Assembly: GCA_947652115.1 (NCBI GenBank)
Contig: OX393571.1
Span: 11,789,504 to 11,853,503, forward strand
Length of the DNA: 64,000 bases
Direction: 5' to 3'
Source of the DNA: Blastomussa wellsi
Lineage: Eukaryota; Cnidaria; Anthozoa; Scleractinia; Plerogyridae
Of this stretch, positions 11,874-23,013 are shown piece after piece. Each line of letters begins with the position of its first letter. Positions within the stretch are counted from its first letter, which is position 1. Under the pieces are notes generated by a model. The model was given only the letters and a program-made list of their open reading frames with translations. It was not told the origin of the DNA and searched no databases. The position numbers and the translations under genes are program-made.

Positions 11874-12310
11874 CTATAATTGAACAACTAAGTGATTATC
11901 ATCAAAACATTTGACATGCCACTTTGGAGTAAAATAAAGTACACGTATCAGCTAATCATGGGAATTAATTAAAAGTATATTGAAGGACTTAAAATGGTGA
12001 ATAGGTCATGTAAAGTGATCCGAAACATCTCAAACTCACTGTACATTACTTTTTACCGCTCTAATGATATACATGTATATGTGTACATGCCCGGTTACAA
12101 CTACTATCTGAAAGACTGAGAACCAAATGGTGTAATAGAGAAAATAATTATTAGTTTGCAGCTCTGTATTGTACATTTCATATTTAGTGCTTTCACAAGC
12201 TTAATTCCCTTTGACTGACACCCATAAAATTCTTCTTAACACACCTGACAGGACCTGTTATAGCAAAAAACATAGGGTTCCTAGATGCTATAAGGTTATT
12301 AAATTTTTAC

Positions 12311-12604
12311 CAGCTTCTTTTGTCTTGACATCTTTTACAGACGTTGGTGGCCCATCACCAACAGAAGTGAAAGCCAACACTTCAAATTCATAATCTGTGT
12401 ATTCAGCAAGCCCAGTGACATCTTTAGTTAGAGTTGTTACATTTAATTCGGTTGGTGACTGGGAAGAACCTTTCTTTTTGTAGAACAGTTTAAATCCTGT
12501 GATGATACCATTTCTGAAGTCTGCAGGTGGTGGCTGCCACGATGCTGTCACGATGGTTGACGATTTTGCGGTGACAGAGAAACTACTAGGTGGTTTTGAA
12601 GGAA
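12311..12604 (-). CDS. Gene A exon 13: FN3 domain 4
   Basis: Phase 1-1 exon with VPSKPPSSFSVTAKSSTIVT, SWQPPPADFRNGIITGFKLF, LAEYTDYEFEVLAFTSVGDG. Complete FN3 core (W, PP, Y-E-F-x-V). Acceptor AATTGCAG, donor GCTG|GTAAAA. Confidence 0.92.
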
Positions 12605-12771
12605 CTGCAATTAACAAATTATTTTACATTTGTGACCTCTCACGTGAAAACGTACAATAGTGGCTTTCCGTGCAATGGGTGAAACGCATGGCTTTTGAAC
12701 GGGGTACTAACGGGTTGCCAAGTCGTTTGACACGGCTGAAACTGCACGGCTGCACGGCTTAGAAAAAATAA

Positions 12772-12790
12772 CAAGGTGGTTTTGAAGGAA
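12772..12790 (-). pseudogene. FN3 exon-start relic beside exon 13
   Basis: AATTGCAG followed by TTCCTTCAAAACCACC repeats the acceptor and first codons (VPSKP) of exons 12 and 13, then decays. The neighbouring intron text (ACTTCAAGAATAA) also matches that near 15825, pointing to a partial exon duplication. Confidence 0.6.
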
Positions 12791-12884
12791 CTGCAATTAT
12801 TTTACATTATTTTACTTCAAGAATAAGCTGGTCAAGTACATGTAAGAACAGTAGATAGGTACACAGGTAGGTAGATTGGTAGCT

Positions 12885-13168
12885 AAACTTTATTGACCCA
12901 CTGTTTCAAGTTACATAACAGGACTAGCGCCTGTCGACAGGTAAGCCAAGCAGCAAATGTGGTTAAGTCTCCACGCGAGCCAAGGGGCTCACTAGGGTCC
13001 TTAATTAGCATAAGGCAACTAGGAGTATTTCTACTCCCCAAGGATGGGAAGCTAGTCCATTGCAGGGTAAACCCCAGTATTAAATTCACCGGTACTCAAT
13101 TATACACCTGGGTGAAGAGCGGGCACCACTGTAGTGTCTAGTGCACTAACCATTAGGTCACATCGCCT
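12885..13168 (-). mobile_element. tRNA-derived SINE, copy 1 (minus)
   Basis: Minus-strand reading: GTGACCTAATGGTTAGTGCA is a tRNA-like A box region, followed by CACCCAGGTGTATAA, ACCCTGCAATGGACTAGC and CATCCTTGGGGAGTAGAAAT, shared with the copies at 33694 and 51361. The B-box part is shortened in this copy. Intron 12 of gene A. Confidence 0.7.
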
Positions 13169-15491
13169 CACACAAGCAACAAACGTGCTACACTAGTAAT
13201 AATTGCTGTGTGGCTGTACATGTGTTTATATAGTTACTACACTTTACATGCAAATTGTTACTGTGGTAGCTAAAGCCACAAAGGGTGTGTGCTTTGTAGT
13301 TACACAAACATTATTATGAAGAGTGTTTCCAAGTAATAACGTCCTCTGGAAATGCAGGAAGGCTTCTGTTACCTTCCATTGAATTAGATTTGGAGTTTTG
13401 GGCTCAATAACCTTAGAAACAATGACGTTGCTTCACTATAATAATAATATGTGGAAGACTATCATCTTTACAAATTTAATGAGCAAATTTAACACCTGGG
13501 AAGTGTAATAGTTTCTCTCCAAATTTGGCTCTGTGACCGATCCCACAATTTTTATACAGGCAACATTCAGCACCACCTTTAATATCAGATAATTATTTAT
13601 ATAAAAATCTACAATTACTGCCATGGAAGTTTTGGTGGTGAAATCCCCTTTTTGATAACTCAAATTCCACAAACAAAATTTTCCTAAATTGACAGCGAAG
13701 GAGAAATGATTGAGAACATTTTAAGTGTTGAAAATAAAAAATAAAAATAATAGGCCACAGAATTTTATATGGACTTTAAAAGGAGTCTTAAGAGCAGTCT
13801 TAAAAGGCACATCACCAGAAGCATTTGTGCCTATAAAATTTGTAAACTTTCATAGTAGATGCAAACTAAACAGTAAGAAATCCTTTAAAGCCAATTTCAA
13901 CCACATTATTAAGGTTACACAATACCTTCAAAGGGTTACTTTTGGAAAAACTTTTTTTAGCACTAAAATGAAGATTACTATAAAATCTAATATTTCGCAA
14001 AAAATGAAAATAAAATCTTAAAACCTGTGCAAGTTATTTAGAAAAAAGGTTTTTAACTATAAGGTGCCAAGACGTGATTACAAATCTTTGAACGGTGAAA
14101 ACTTGCTTTTGTTTCTTTGCGAGAATGCCATCTATTTAAATGAATTAATAGGGTATGTAGAATTGACAGATTTTAGCAAAATTTGGCCAGAACATTCATT
14201 AAGCATTGATATTTTTCTTTTGGCAGCTGTGAATGCACCCAGTATTTCTACAACAGAACATAAGAAAGTCTCTCACTCACAATGTAATTGCTACACTGCA
14301 TTAACTCCTTCATCGCAAAATAATGGAGGTTGGGTGTCCAGGAACCCAGGGCTGGAGCTGCTGACCCCAAACCCAGATACACTCCAAAAGCCTGCCCTAC
14401 CCGCAACCCAGCCACGAGCCCCCACCCGCCTAACCCAGCCCCAGCCCTAGCACCCGTCACACTGAACTTCAACTGGAGGATCAGTAGAAGAAAACTTCGA
14501 AGAACTATAATAAACGCGAAAAAAATTGCGAGCTATAAAATCACCCTGTATGCTGAGTAAGCTACAAGCACATGCTATGGCGCACGCATAAAATGTGTCA
14601 GAATACCGCTGACCCTGCAAATGCAAGAAATGCCGTGACAACAGTCCAGGACTGCAGCATGACAGTGGTAATGCCACAAACGCTAAGGTCTCCGAGGCAC
14701 ACAAGGCTGGCCAACAAACACCGCCACACCAACCCCTGAGCAAACTTGCTCCACATCGTTAACTAAGTTAAATTATCATTTAACTACATTAAAATTTCTC
14801 ACAATTTTATTTATCCATTTTGTACATCTTCAGGTTCAATAAAAAATAATATCCTTGAGACAGTGTTACAGTGAGGACACTTGAAACGTGAACACTTGAC
14901 ATTTGACATTTTTACATTTTTTTTACCATTATCCAATGCTAGCCATTCATATAAACAGAAAAATTAGCTTTCTTTGGTGCTGAAAACATGAATCTTTGGT
15001 TTATGTTAAGACCTGTCATTGAATAATCATAACGAAAAATGTCAAAATAAGTGTCAAATGTTCACGATTTGAGTGTCCACACTGTAATTAAAATCACATC
15101 ATACGCCTTGAAATTCGTCAAAAAACATCTAAATGTACACTGTCCAAGGGTATACTCAATGTTGAACATTTTCACCCTTGGTATATTTTTGGGTCAAGAG
15201 ATTGTCACATATTTTTTTAGGCCTTAAAAAATATGCATATTTTTGATGATATTTTGTTGCTTATTTTTTAGAAGAGTCTGTGGAAAAAAGGACACACTCT
15301 AGTCTTTCATAGGCACTCAAATCTACCACTTGAAATGTATCACATTTGATATTTGTGTTATAATTTGGCCATGTTCTAATGTTGTCAATTTATATTGAAG
15401 TCAATTCAATTACAATGCTTGATTTTACTCACAGTTATAAGTACCACCTGTAGGACAAGTAGATTAAAAAGTTGCTTAATATCATTCTTAC
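13169..15491. other. Rest of gene A intron 12, nothing recognised
   Basis: AT-rich with a short C/A-rich stretch (14340-14460). Small open frames are present on both strands without recognisable domains, splice support or repeat ends. Confidence 0.5.
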
Positions 15492-15785
15492 CATCTTCCT
15501 TTGTCTTTGCATATTTTACATCAGTTTTTGGCCCATCACCAACCGAAGTGAAGGCCAACACTTGAAATTCATAATCCGTGAATTTAGCAAGCCCACTGAC
15601 ATCTTTTACTAGAGTTGCTACATGTAATTCGGACAGTGATCCTGAAGAACCTTTCTTTTTGTAGAACAGTTTAAATCCTATGATGATTCCATTTCTGGAG
15701 TCTGCAGATGGTGGCTGCCAAGATGCCGTCGCACTGGTTGAGGATTTTGCAGTGACAGAGAAACTACTGGGTGGTTTTGAAGGAA
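15492..15785 (-). CDS. Gene A exon 12: FN3 domain 3
   Basis: Phase 1-1 exon with VPSKPPSSFSVTAKSSTSAT, SWQPPSADSRNGIIIGFKLF, YKKKGSSGS, FTDYEFQVLAFTSVGDGP. Closest in sequence to exon 13, and its acceptor flank is also shared with DNA upstream of exon 13, so the two came from a local exon duplication. Confidence 0.92.
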
Positions 15786-15830
15786 CTGCAATTGACAAAT
15801 TTATTATATTTTACATTTACTTCAAGAATA

Positions 15831-15899
15831 ACATGGATGCTTCAATACTAGTAGAAGTTTTAGAAGTGAGAGAGAAGCTCTTGGGGGCTGGTGAAGGAA
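15831..15899 (-). pseudogene. Truncated FN3 exon relic
   Basis: Intact acceptor (CAACTGCAG) followed by VPSPAPKSFSLTSKTSTSIE then AS, the first quarter of an FN3 module, which then breaks into a non-homologous tail ending in a stop about six codons later. Located between exons 11 and 12 of gene A. If ever spliced in, it would truncate the protein. Confidence 0.75.
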
Positions 15900-16199
15900 C
15901 TGCAGTTGGCTCACTGAATAATTAAAGTGAGATCAAGATTTAACTAACATCAGTGAATGGCACTTACACTCTTGTCTTTTTAAAGCATACAGTCAGAGAA
16001 ATAAATCCCAAATTTAACCAATTTTATAGCATTTAACACCAACTGTCTCACAATATTCAAATCTACCAAAGACAATAATTTTGCTTTTCCTCCTTGATTT
16101 ATGAATTAAAGTGTTTCAAGACAATGATGAAGGAAGATGTCTAACAATAATTGCAATAGCAATAAGCAATTAAAGTGATACAAATTTTAGAAAGGAATG

Positions 16200-16987
16200 A
16201 TATGACTTTATTTTGGAATGACTGGACAGGCATTCATGGTGTGGCAGTCCTTTGGTGTGGAAGGAAGTTATAACACTTGCTGATAGTTGCAGTTTATTCT
16301 AGCAAAAAAATCAGTTTACTCTCTTGAACATAGTTAACCAGGTTCCTAGAACGTGCATAGGAAGATACATATAATAATAGCATGCATCACCATGTAAAGT
16401 ATACTCTTTTGACACTCCACCCATACAGGGCTGCAAAAAACAGACAGACGTCCCACAACGGATGACCAAAATTTGCCAATGTCCAATAAATCTCACGCAC
16501 AATAAAAGACACAATTCTTGTGGTGGAAAGGTAGGGGGCCAAGTGTTGTCCAGGGCCCGAGCTCAGCTGCCTGCCACAGGCGAGGCCAGTACTCGGAGCT
16601 AGTGTCAGCGAGTGGCATATACATGTAAGACCATGAGATGGGTGTCACGGGGCACAGAGGTGTGTACCTACATGTATGCCAAGCACCCGGAGGGATGATA
16701 GCGAGGGGAGGTGGATGTCCACTGTTGCTCACCCAAGCTAAGGCAACCAAAGCATCGCTTCAGTGTGGGACTGAAGGGTTGTCACCAGCAACACTTAGTC
16801 CCAAAACGTTTATTACAATAAGGATAGTATTTTTAAAAGTTTTATAAGATCTATGGAATATTAGCAGTAACAATTGCAAGACTACGAGCTATTGAGAAGC
16901 GAGTGCCAGAAATACAAACAAGGAGGCAGCCTGCATGCATAAATTAGGTGATTTTTAAAGATTTTTTAATGCTATATTCTCAACCAG
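16200..16987. other. Gene A intron 11, GC-richer unknown segment
   Basis: Bases 16530-16800 are clearly richer in G and C than the surroundings (GGGCCCGAGCTCAGCTGCC, CACCCGGAGGGATGATAGCG) but encode nothing I recognise on either strand and show no inverted ends. Possibly an unidentified repeat. Confidence 0.35.
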
Positions 16988-17092
16988 CTAGAAGATGGGC
17001 TTCCCAATGTCCTATAAGAAAATAATGCACTATGAGGTCTAGACCTCAAGCGAGCATTATTTTCTTATAGAACATGGATACCCATCTTCTAG
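16988..17092. repeat. Near-perfect 105-bp palindrome
   Basis: CTAGAAGATGGG...CCCATCTTCTAG with paired CCTATAAGAAAATAATGC / GCATTATTTTCTTATAG and a central GAGGTCTAGACCTC that is itself palindromic. Arms of about 50 bases with few mismatches; 50 bases from the exon 11 donor. Confidence 0.85.
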
Positions 17093-17142
17093 TACGTCAA
17101 TAAATCCCTAATAAGTCATAACCACTGCTCAAAAGGTTTTAC

Positions 17143-17445
17143 CATCCTCCTTTGTTCTCCCAACTTTCACAGGACTGTATGGTCCAATGCCAACAGAAGT
17201 AAAGGCTAACACTTTAAAGTCATATAAAGTGTACTTTGCAAGGTTAGTGACAACTCTTGTCAGACTTCCTTCCCCATTAACATCTAACACCGCAGAAACA
17301 CCAACAGAGTCATTCCTTTTGTACCACAGTTTAAATCCTGTGATGATTCCATGTCTGGCATTTTCTGGTGGCAGCTGCCAAGATGCTGTAATACTGGTAG
17401 AACTGTATGCAGTCACTGTGAAGCTGCTTGGAGCTTTTGAGGGAA
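17143..17445 (-). CDS. Gene A exon 11: FN3 domain 2
   Basis: Phase 1-1 exon with VPSKAPSSFTVTAYSSTSIT, SWQLPPENARHGIITGFKLW, YTLYDFKVLAFTSVGIGPYS and TKEDG before GTAAAA. Complete FN3 signature. It has an insertion-rich C'-E loop (LDVNGEGSLTRVV) compared with its neighbours. Confidence 0.92.
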
Positions 17446-17842
17446 CTGAATCACGAAAAGGTTGAAAGCTTAAAAATCAATGCCTTATAACGATAAAGCA
17501 TGAATTATAATTACATTATTGAATTACTCTGGTGAACATTGAATGTGTGCTTATCTTTTGATTAAATAAAATGCCAGCTAACAGAACCATTATAATTAGG
17601 CTGAAAAAAACAGTTTGCCATACATTTAATTATATTTAAATATAAATTTTATCTGGCCAACAATGTTCTTCAATATTGGAAGTGCGTTTTGAGAACTAAT
17701 TGTGCAGCCTATTGCAGGCAGAATGCATCTAACAAGTCATCAGGCTCTTTCACTGGCAATTTTACTCTTATCTGGAAGGCTCTTTGTAAACAAAAAGCAT
17801 GCAAGCTACTGTTAAGACAATATTATTGCTTTTAGAATTTAC

Positions 17843-18142
17843 CATCTTCCTTTGTTCTCTCAACCTTTACAGTACTTTTCCATCCATCACCATTAGAATT
17901 GGAGGCCAACACTTGAAATTCATATTCTGTGTATATTTGAAGGCCAGTGAGACCTCTAGTGAGACTTGTAACATTGTTAGTTAACTCAGTTGGTGCCCCT
18001 GCAGAGTCTTTCTTTTTGTAAAACAATTTAAATCCTGTGATGATTCCATGCCTGGCATATTCTGGTGGCAGCTGCCAGGATGCTGTAATACTGGTAGAAC
18101 TGATTGCAGTCACAGTAAAGCCGCTGGGAGCTTGGGAAGGAA
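17843..18142 (-). CDS. Gene A exon 10: FN3 domain 1
   Basis: One FN3 domain in one phase 1-1 exon: VPSQAPSGFTVTAISSTSIT, then ASWQLPPEYARHGIITGFKL, FYKKKD, YTEYEFQVLASNSNGDG and ending TKEDG before GTAAAT. The buried W, the P-P-x-x-x-x-G turn, and the Y-x-x-x-V core tyrosine are present. Very similar to gene B modules at 53672 and 60042. Confidence 0.92.
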
Positions 18143-18384
18143 CTAAAATTTAGAAGTGCAACAATATTGTAGGCAGGGTTTTTATGGGAAGGAATTTTGC
18201 ATTTAAAAACCGTTGTTTGTGTTGGGATATGTTGCATACTGGGGTTGATAAGGTGCATATCTTGAGGGATTTTATCAATGAAACGTAATGCTGTAATAAT
18301 CATTTATCCACAAAAATATAAATGATTTGTATCTACCAAAAATTTCACAATCACCAGTCAAAGAGTAAGGGAAGTTATAAATAC

Positions 18385-18532
18385 CTTCAGATAAAAGTAT
18401 TCCAAAAACTTCTACCCTCAGAGCTTTACTTGTGTTGTACTTTGTTGGCTGAAACCGGATGAACCTTGCACTTGCATATTCCTTGAGACTGTGTTTAACT
18501 ATGTCATCTTTTCCAGAATTACCACTGAACAC
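18385..18532 (-). CDS. Gene A exon 9: F5/8C domain 2, C-terminal part
   Basis: Reads VFSGNSGKDDIVKHSL, SARFIRFQPTKY, ALRVEVFGI: the F5/8C ending with vf.GN.d....vkh.l....aRfiRf.P......lRvEvfG. Acceptor GTTACTGAAG, donor GAAG|GTATTT, phase 0 to 1. It leads directly into the FN3 array. Confidence 0.92.
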
Positions 18533-18986
18533 CTTCAGTAACAAAAAAAAATGTGCTGTCATACTTCAATCAGAGTTGCCACTTACAGGGTCAGTAGAGA
18601 TAATTAATTTTTCTATAATATTAGAGATGTTCAACCGTTTTTAACTTGGAGTGGCCCAAGTCTACCTGTTTCATCATGATACAATAATTGATGTTTCATT
18701 GAATAAATTTCCAGCTGCCAAAATTTGAACAATGAAGTAAACTGGACTATAAACATACCACAAATTATGATCATATGCAAAAACTGTCAGTAATACTTTC
18801 AAAAAAATAACAAAAACGAGAAAAGAAGAGCAACACATTCATTATCAAGGCATTGCAGTTGTCAATCAGTATCAGAGAACTTTGAGTGGGTGTTTTCTCA
18901 CATGAACATTTCTGTAACTAGGTTTTCCAAGCATTCACCCATAATTGTAGAATATTCAACTGACTACCATTTTTACTCAAGCAAAC

Positions 18987-19294
18987 CTTATCAGCACTGT
19001 TTTCTTGATAGATGACCCAGATGATTCCGTTTAGTGATAACTGCAACTTGTATTCTTCTGTCCACTCATTTGCAGTTGGGTTTCCTTGAGTAGCTACAGC
19101 ACAGATTATATACTCGTATTTCAAGTCGATTTGTAGGTAGTCACTTGCATCAGTGTTACTGCTTGGTGACCATGCACCATTTCCATTCAATCTTCCTTTG
19201 GAAGCATCATTGCCACTATGTGGTGATGAGGCTGAGAAACTGTTGTCTGGAAATGCATCATTGCTGGCCACACCAATGGCCTGCATTGGGCATG
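18987..19294 (-). CDS. Gene A exon 8: F5/8C domain 2, first part
   Basis: Reads ACPMQAIGVASNDAFPDNSF, GRLNGNGAWSPS, YLQIDLKYEYIICAVATQGN and WTEEYKLQLSLNG..W, a textbook F5/8C domain (CpmpLGm...i.d....aSS.....GRLn...aW........WlQiDL...). Phase 1 in, phase 0 out at AAG|GTTTGC, the same junction as in domain 1. Confidence 0.92.
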
Positions 19295-19906
19295 CTGCAA
19301 TTGACAAAGTTTTGTCTTTTAACTGTTAATTGCATTTTTGGGTTGCTGAGATCCAACCCAAAACAGCTTAAAGCATAAGAATCGAGACTCAGGAGGTATC
19401 ATAATAATTACTTACATCAACTAGAAGTGTTCAATGAGAATAGAAGTGCTGCTTTATTGTATGATTCCCAGAGCAAGTGGCTGATTGGACAACATTTAGC
19501 TAAATAAGTATGATGCTTCTTAAAGCTCCAATGATGGAATGAATATAGTTTAGTTATTAAAAAATCCAAGAATTTCTCCAAGGAAATATGTGGCACCTCA
19601 GTAATGCTATGGCAGCAAAACCAACTTTATTTAAGGGGTTAGTATATGGTCTATTAGTGGGCCATGGATCCACTAATTGTAAATCAAATGATTAAAGTAA
19701 ACAGGGTAGTTTTAGAGAGTGAACATGGTTGAAGCGCAGGTTGCAGTGCACATTCTCATACAGTAATATAGTCACATTTGATAATAAATGAACACATGGC
19801 TTACTGTAAATAATTTAATTTACCCTGCAGGTCAATCACACAGATGCTTAAGAAAGTAACAACCTAATTATATGTATAAGACAGTGTAAATAAATAGTCA
19901 TCATAC

Positions 19907-20098
19907 CTCTTCTTTCAGAATACACTTCAACTTCACAGAGTGTGAGTGCTTTGTTTTTGTCCTCAAATCTGATGATCACATATCTTCCTCTTAAACTGGG
20001 ATGACAGAAGAATGATGTCCCTTTTCCAATTGGTAACTTGTAAGTGTAAGTATCACCACACTTAGGATTGGCTTGACTGTCACCACTCGGTTCGGCGC
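19907..20098 (-). CDS. Gene A exon 7: FTP domain 2, second part
   Basis: Reads GAEPSGDSQANPKCGDTYTY, then SFFCHPSLRGRYVIIRF and LTLCEVEVYSE. The three cysteines and GRYViI/LCEVEvY strands complete FTP domain 2. Acceptor TTTGATAG, donor GAG|GTATGA, phase 1 both ends. Separated from exon 6 by a 5.8-kb intron carrying the foldback element (20321-22139), a tandem duplication and a DIRS-like relic. Confidence 0.88.
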
Positions 20099-20310
20099 CT
20101 ATCAAAGAAAAGGAATTCATTCCATTATTGGTATGCATGCATGTACATGTATCTGTCTTGATTTATAACTAGTGAGACAATCTCAGAAACATTTTTTGTG
20201 TTCTCGGGCAAACAGGGAAACAATTTTGCCCGGGAAATGTTTCTTCATTTGCCATGGCCTTTAGGATGGTCATCTACATAGGTGACAGTACTCGTGCAGG
20301 TCTGCCTTCC

Positions 20311-20320
20311 CCCCGCCAAC
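20311..20320. repeat. Target-site duplication, left
   Basis: CCCCGCCAAC, identical to 22140-22149, directly abutting the inverted ends of the foldback element. Confidence 0.85.
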
Positions 20321-22139
20321 GGTAGTGTAGAAAACGAAGACCCCGAAAACGAAGACCTAAGACCCCTAAAAACGAAAACGAAGACCCCAAAAAAGAAAAC
20401 GAAGACCCCCGAAAACGAAAACGAAGACCCCTAAAAACGAAAACGAAGACCCCCGAAAACGAAAACAAAGACCCCCCAAAACGAAAGCGAAGACCCCCGA
20501 AAACGAAGACCCCCCAAAACGAAAACGAAGACCCCCAAAAACGAAAACGAAGACCCCCCAAAACGAAAACGAAGACCCCCCCCCCAAAAAAAAAAAACGA
20601 AGACTACTGAAAGATCCCCAAGTGATATTCAATATAATCTTGACATATAATCTTCGACAAAACCCTGTATTTACACAGCGTATGCATTCTGTTATTGTAA
20701 TTGAAATAACAATCATTCAAGACAATTGAATCCCCCCGGGTGTTTGTCAAGAACAAAGCAAGGAAACAAGCAAAATGTTAGCTATTTAATTCACGTCATT
20801 TTAAAGTTATTATAATAAAGGTTTAGTTTTCTATTCATTTCAACAGGATCACACATTTATCCGCCCGTTTGCGGTTCAGCCAGATTTTAAATTGTGATTT
20901 AAAATGATATAATCTGCAAATCTATAACACAGATCAGAATCACGTGTTTCGAAAAACAAAATCATCATCTTCGTTACAAATTGATACAACTGAAACCTAA
21001 CAAGTTTTTGTTTGGTCCACATCCAACGTGACACTCACTGACAACAAAACGATTTAGAACCTATATACAACTGTGAAGAGCTTTCAACAGTTAATGCTCT
21101 TAAATGTCTCACAGTTTTTATCTAATCTTATAAACTTATAAACAGTTGGGGCTGATGAAACGGGAACACCTTGGACAATGGAAGCATTACGGTTTCGAAA
21201 AACTGGTAGCTGAAATTGCTTAGACATGCTCGAGACAGCGCAACCAAGCGAGCATGCAGTACGACCTTATGCACACAATACAAACTTTCCCGCCAACTTG
21301 ACTGATGCACACGTGTCACATGAGTGACTGCCACGAATAGCTGATGCGACGTTATGATAACATGATTTTATCTTGTGGTTACAAACACCCGGGAAGGATT
21401 AATTATTTTAAAGGAAAGAAAGTTTATACTTTTTATTGACCAGGAAATATACATAAATTATATGCTTTTGTTTAATTTTCTCTACATAGTTTAGCACAAT
21501 AAGCCATACATAACGCGAAAATAAATGACACAAACGTGGTAGCCGAAGAGATAGTCATCTTAAAATAACAAACGCCAGACATTGACTTAATGCCGATGCA
21601 ACTTGATAGTGTTTACAGATTTTCGTCTTTTCCTTCAGCTTTCCTTTATTTTTACCTGTTGTGTTGTAGGTTCCGAGTTTCCTTAATATATTGCACAAGT
21701 GAGGGTGCTCTTGCTTCTCAAATCCCTAAAATTGGATGTGGTTTTATTTGGGGGGGTCAGAGTTTTTAAAAAAGGCGATTCCATCAATTGTCTTGAATGA
21801 TTGTTATTTCAATTACAATAACAGAATGCATACGCTGTGTAAATACAGGGTTTTGTCGAAGATTATATGTCAAGATTATATTGAATATCACTTGGGGATC
21901 TTTCGGTAGTCTTTTTTTTTTTTTTGGGGGGGGGGGGTCTTCGTTTTCGTTTTGGGGGGTCTTCGTTTTCGTTTTCGGGGGTCTTCGTTTTCGTTTTTAG
22001 GGGTCTTCGTTTTCGTTTTCGGGGGTCTTCGTTTTCGTTTTATAAGGTCTTCGTTTTCTTTTTTGGGGTCTTCGTTTTCGTTTTTAGGGGTCTTAGGTCT
22101 TAGGTCTTCGTTTTCGGGGTCTTCGTTTTCTACACTACC
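20321..22139. mobile_element. 1.8-kb foldback transposon, 10-bp target duplication, tandem-repeat arms
   Basis: Inverted ends GGTAGTGTAGAAAACGAAGA / TCTTCGTTTTCTACACTACC. Outer arms are a 15-18-bp tandem repeat (CGAAAACGAAGACCCC units, 20330-20600; inverted at 21905-22130). Inner arms are unique sequence (for example ACAGAATGCATACGCTGTG) running to about 20733 and 21786. Flanked by a perfect duplication CCCCGCCAAC (20311-20320 and 22140-22149). The 1-kb interior has no coding capacity I can see. Long inverted ends with a 9-11-bp duplication fit a non-autonomous Mutator-like element; class assignment is inference. Confidence 0.85.
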
Positions 22140-22149
22140 CCCCGCCAAC
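22140..22149. repeat. Target-site duplication, right
   Basis: CCCCGCCAAC, the partner of 20311-20320. Confidence 0.85.
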
Positions 22150-22277
22150 TCCCAGCCTGTATTGACTTTGCTTATAATTATCAACTATTTCCTTGCCAAA
22201 TATGAGCAGACAGAAACTTCGATTAAAAATGTTTTGCTTTTAGCTCAGTAACATGATACGTTTGATTTCTCAAAAAC

Positions 22278-23013
22278 ATAGTTAAGATGTGCTTCTTTTT
22301 TTTCTTCAAGACCTAAGATAGCTGTAGAACGATAAATATATACATGATGAAAAAGTTGAAACTTTAAGAGAAAAGATTTGTTTCTAAGCAATTTTTCATC
22401 AAGAACTAATTTAATCAAATAGTCACGGAATAGTACATTCTTCTGTTCTTCTGTAAAGACACTTAACATTAAAATTATATTTACGTACAAATATATAAAG
22501 CTATCTAGGAACGTTTCAAGCAAAAGTATAGAAGGTAAACAGCTTTGCTTGACCGAGAGTTTCCCACATTACTGGTGAAAACAAAATGCCTCAGACACTG
22601 ATTAAATTTATTTGCTGTTTTGGAAGGCGCCACGGAGTCTGTAGCCATATCTGTTTTGCTTTTACTGTAAGATGTGTTTCTTTTTTTTTCAAGACCGAAG
22701 ATAACTATAGAACAATAATTATATACATGATGAAAAAGTTGAAGGAGAAAAGATTTGATTTGATTCAAAAAGCAATTTTTCATCAAGAACTAATTTAATT
22801 TTCGAATAGTCACGGAATAGTACGTTCTTCTGTTGTCGCCAAAGCTATCTTCTGTAAATTATATTTACATAAAAGGAAACGTTTCAAGCAAAAGTATTGA
22901 AGGTAAACAGCTTTGCTTGAGCGAGAGTTTACCACACTGGTGAAAACAAATGCCTCAAACAATAATTAAATTTATTTGCGGTTTAATTCGAAAGGCGCCA
23001 TGGAGTCTGCAGC
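22278..23013. repeat. Two-copy tandem duplication, units of about 350-390 bp
   Basis: Unit 1 (22278-22667) and unit 2 (22668-23013) share TACATGATGAAAAAGTTGAA, CAATTTTTCATCAAGAAC, TAGTCACGGAATAGTAC, GAAACGTTTCAAGCAAAAGT, GGTAAACAGCTTTGCTTGA and CGCCACGGAGTCTG, with several indels. Non-coding; intron 6 of gene A. Confidence 0.85.

Noticed and set aside
20274..22251. Open frames with repeated FRFRGSSFSF or ENEDPKN words
   Set aside because: They are translations of the tandem-repeat arms of the foldback element.
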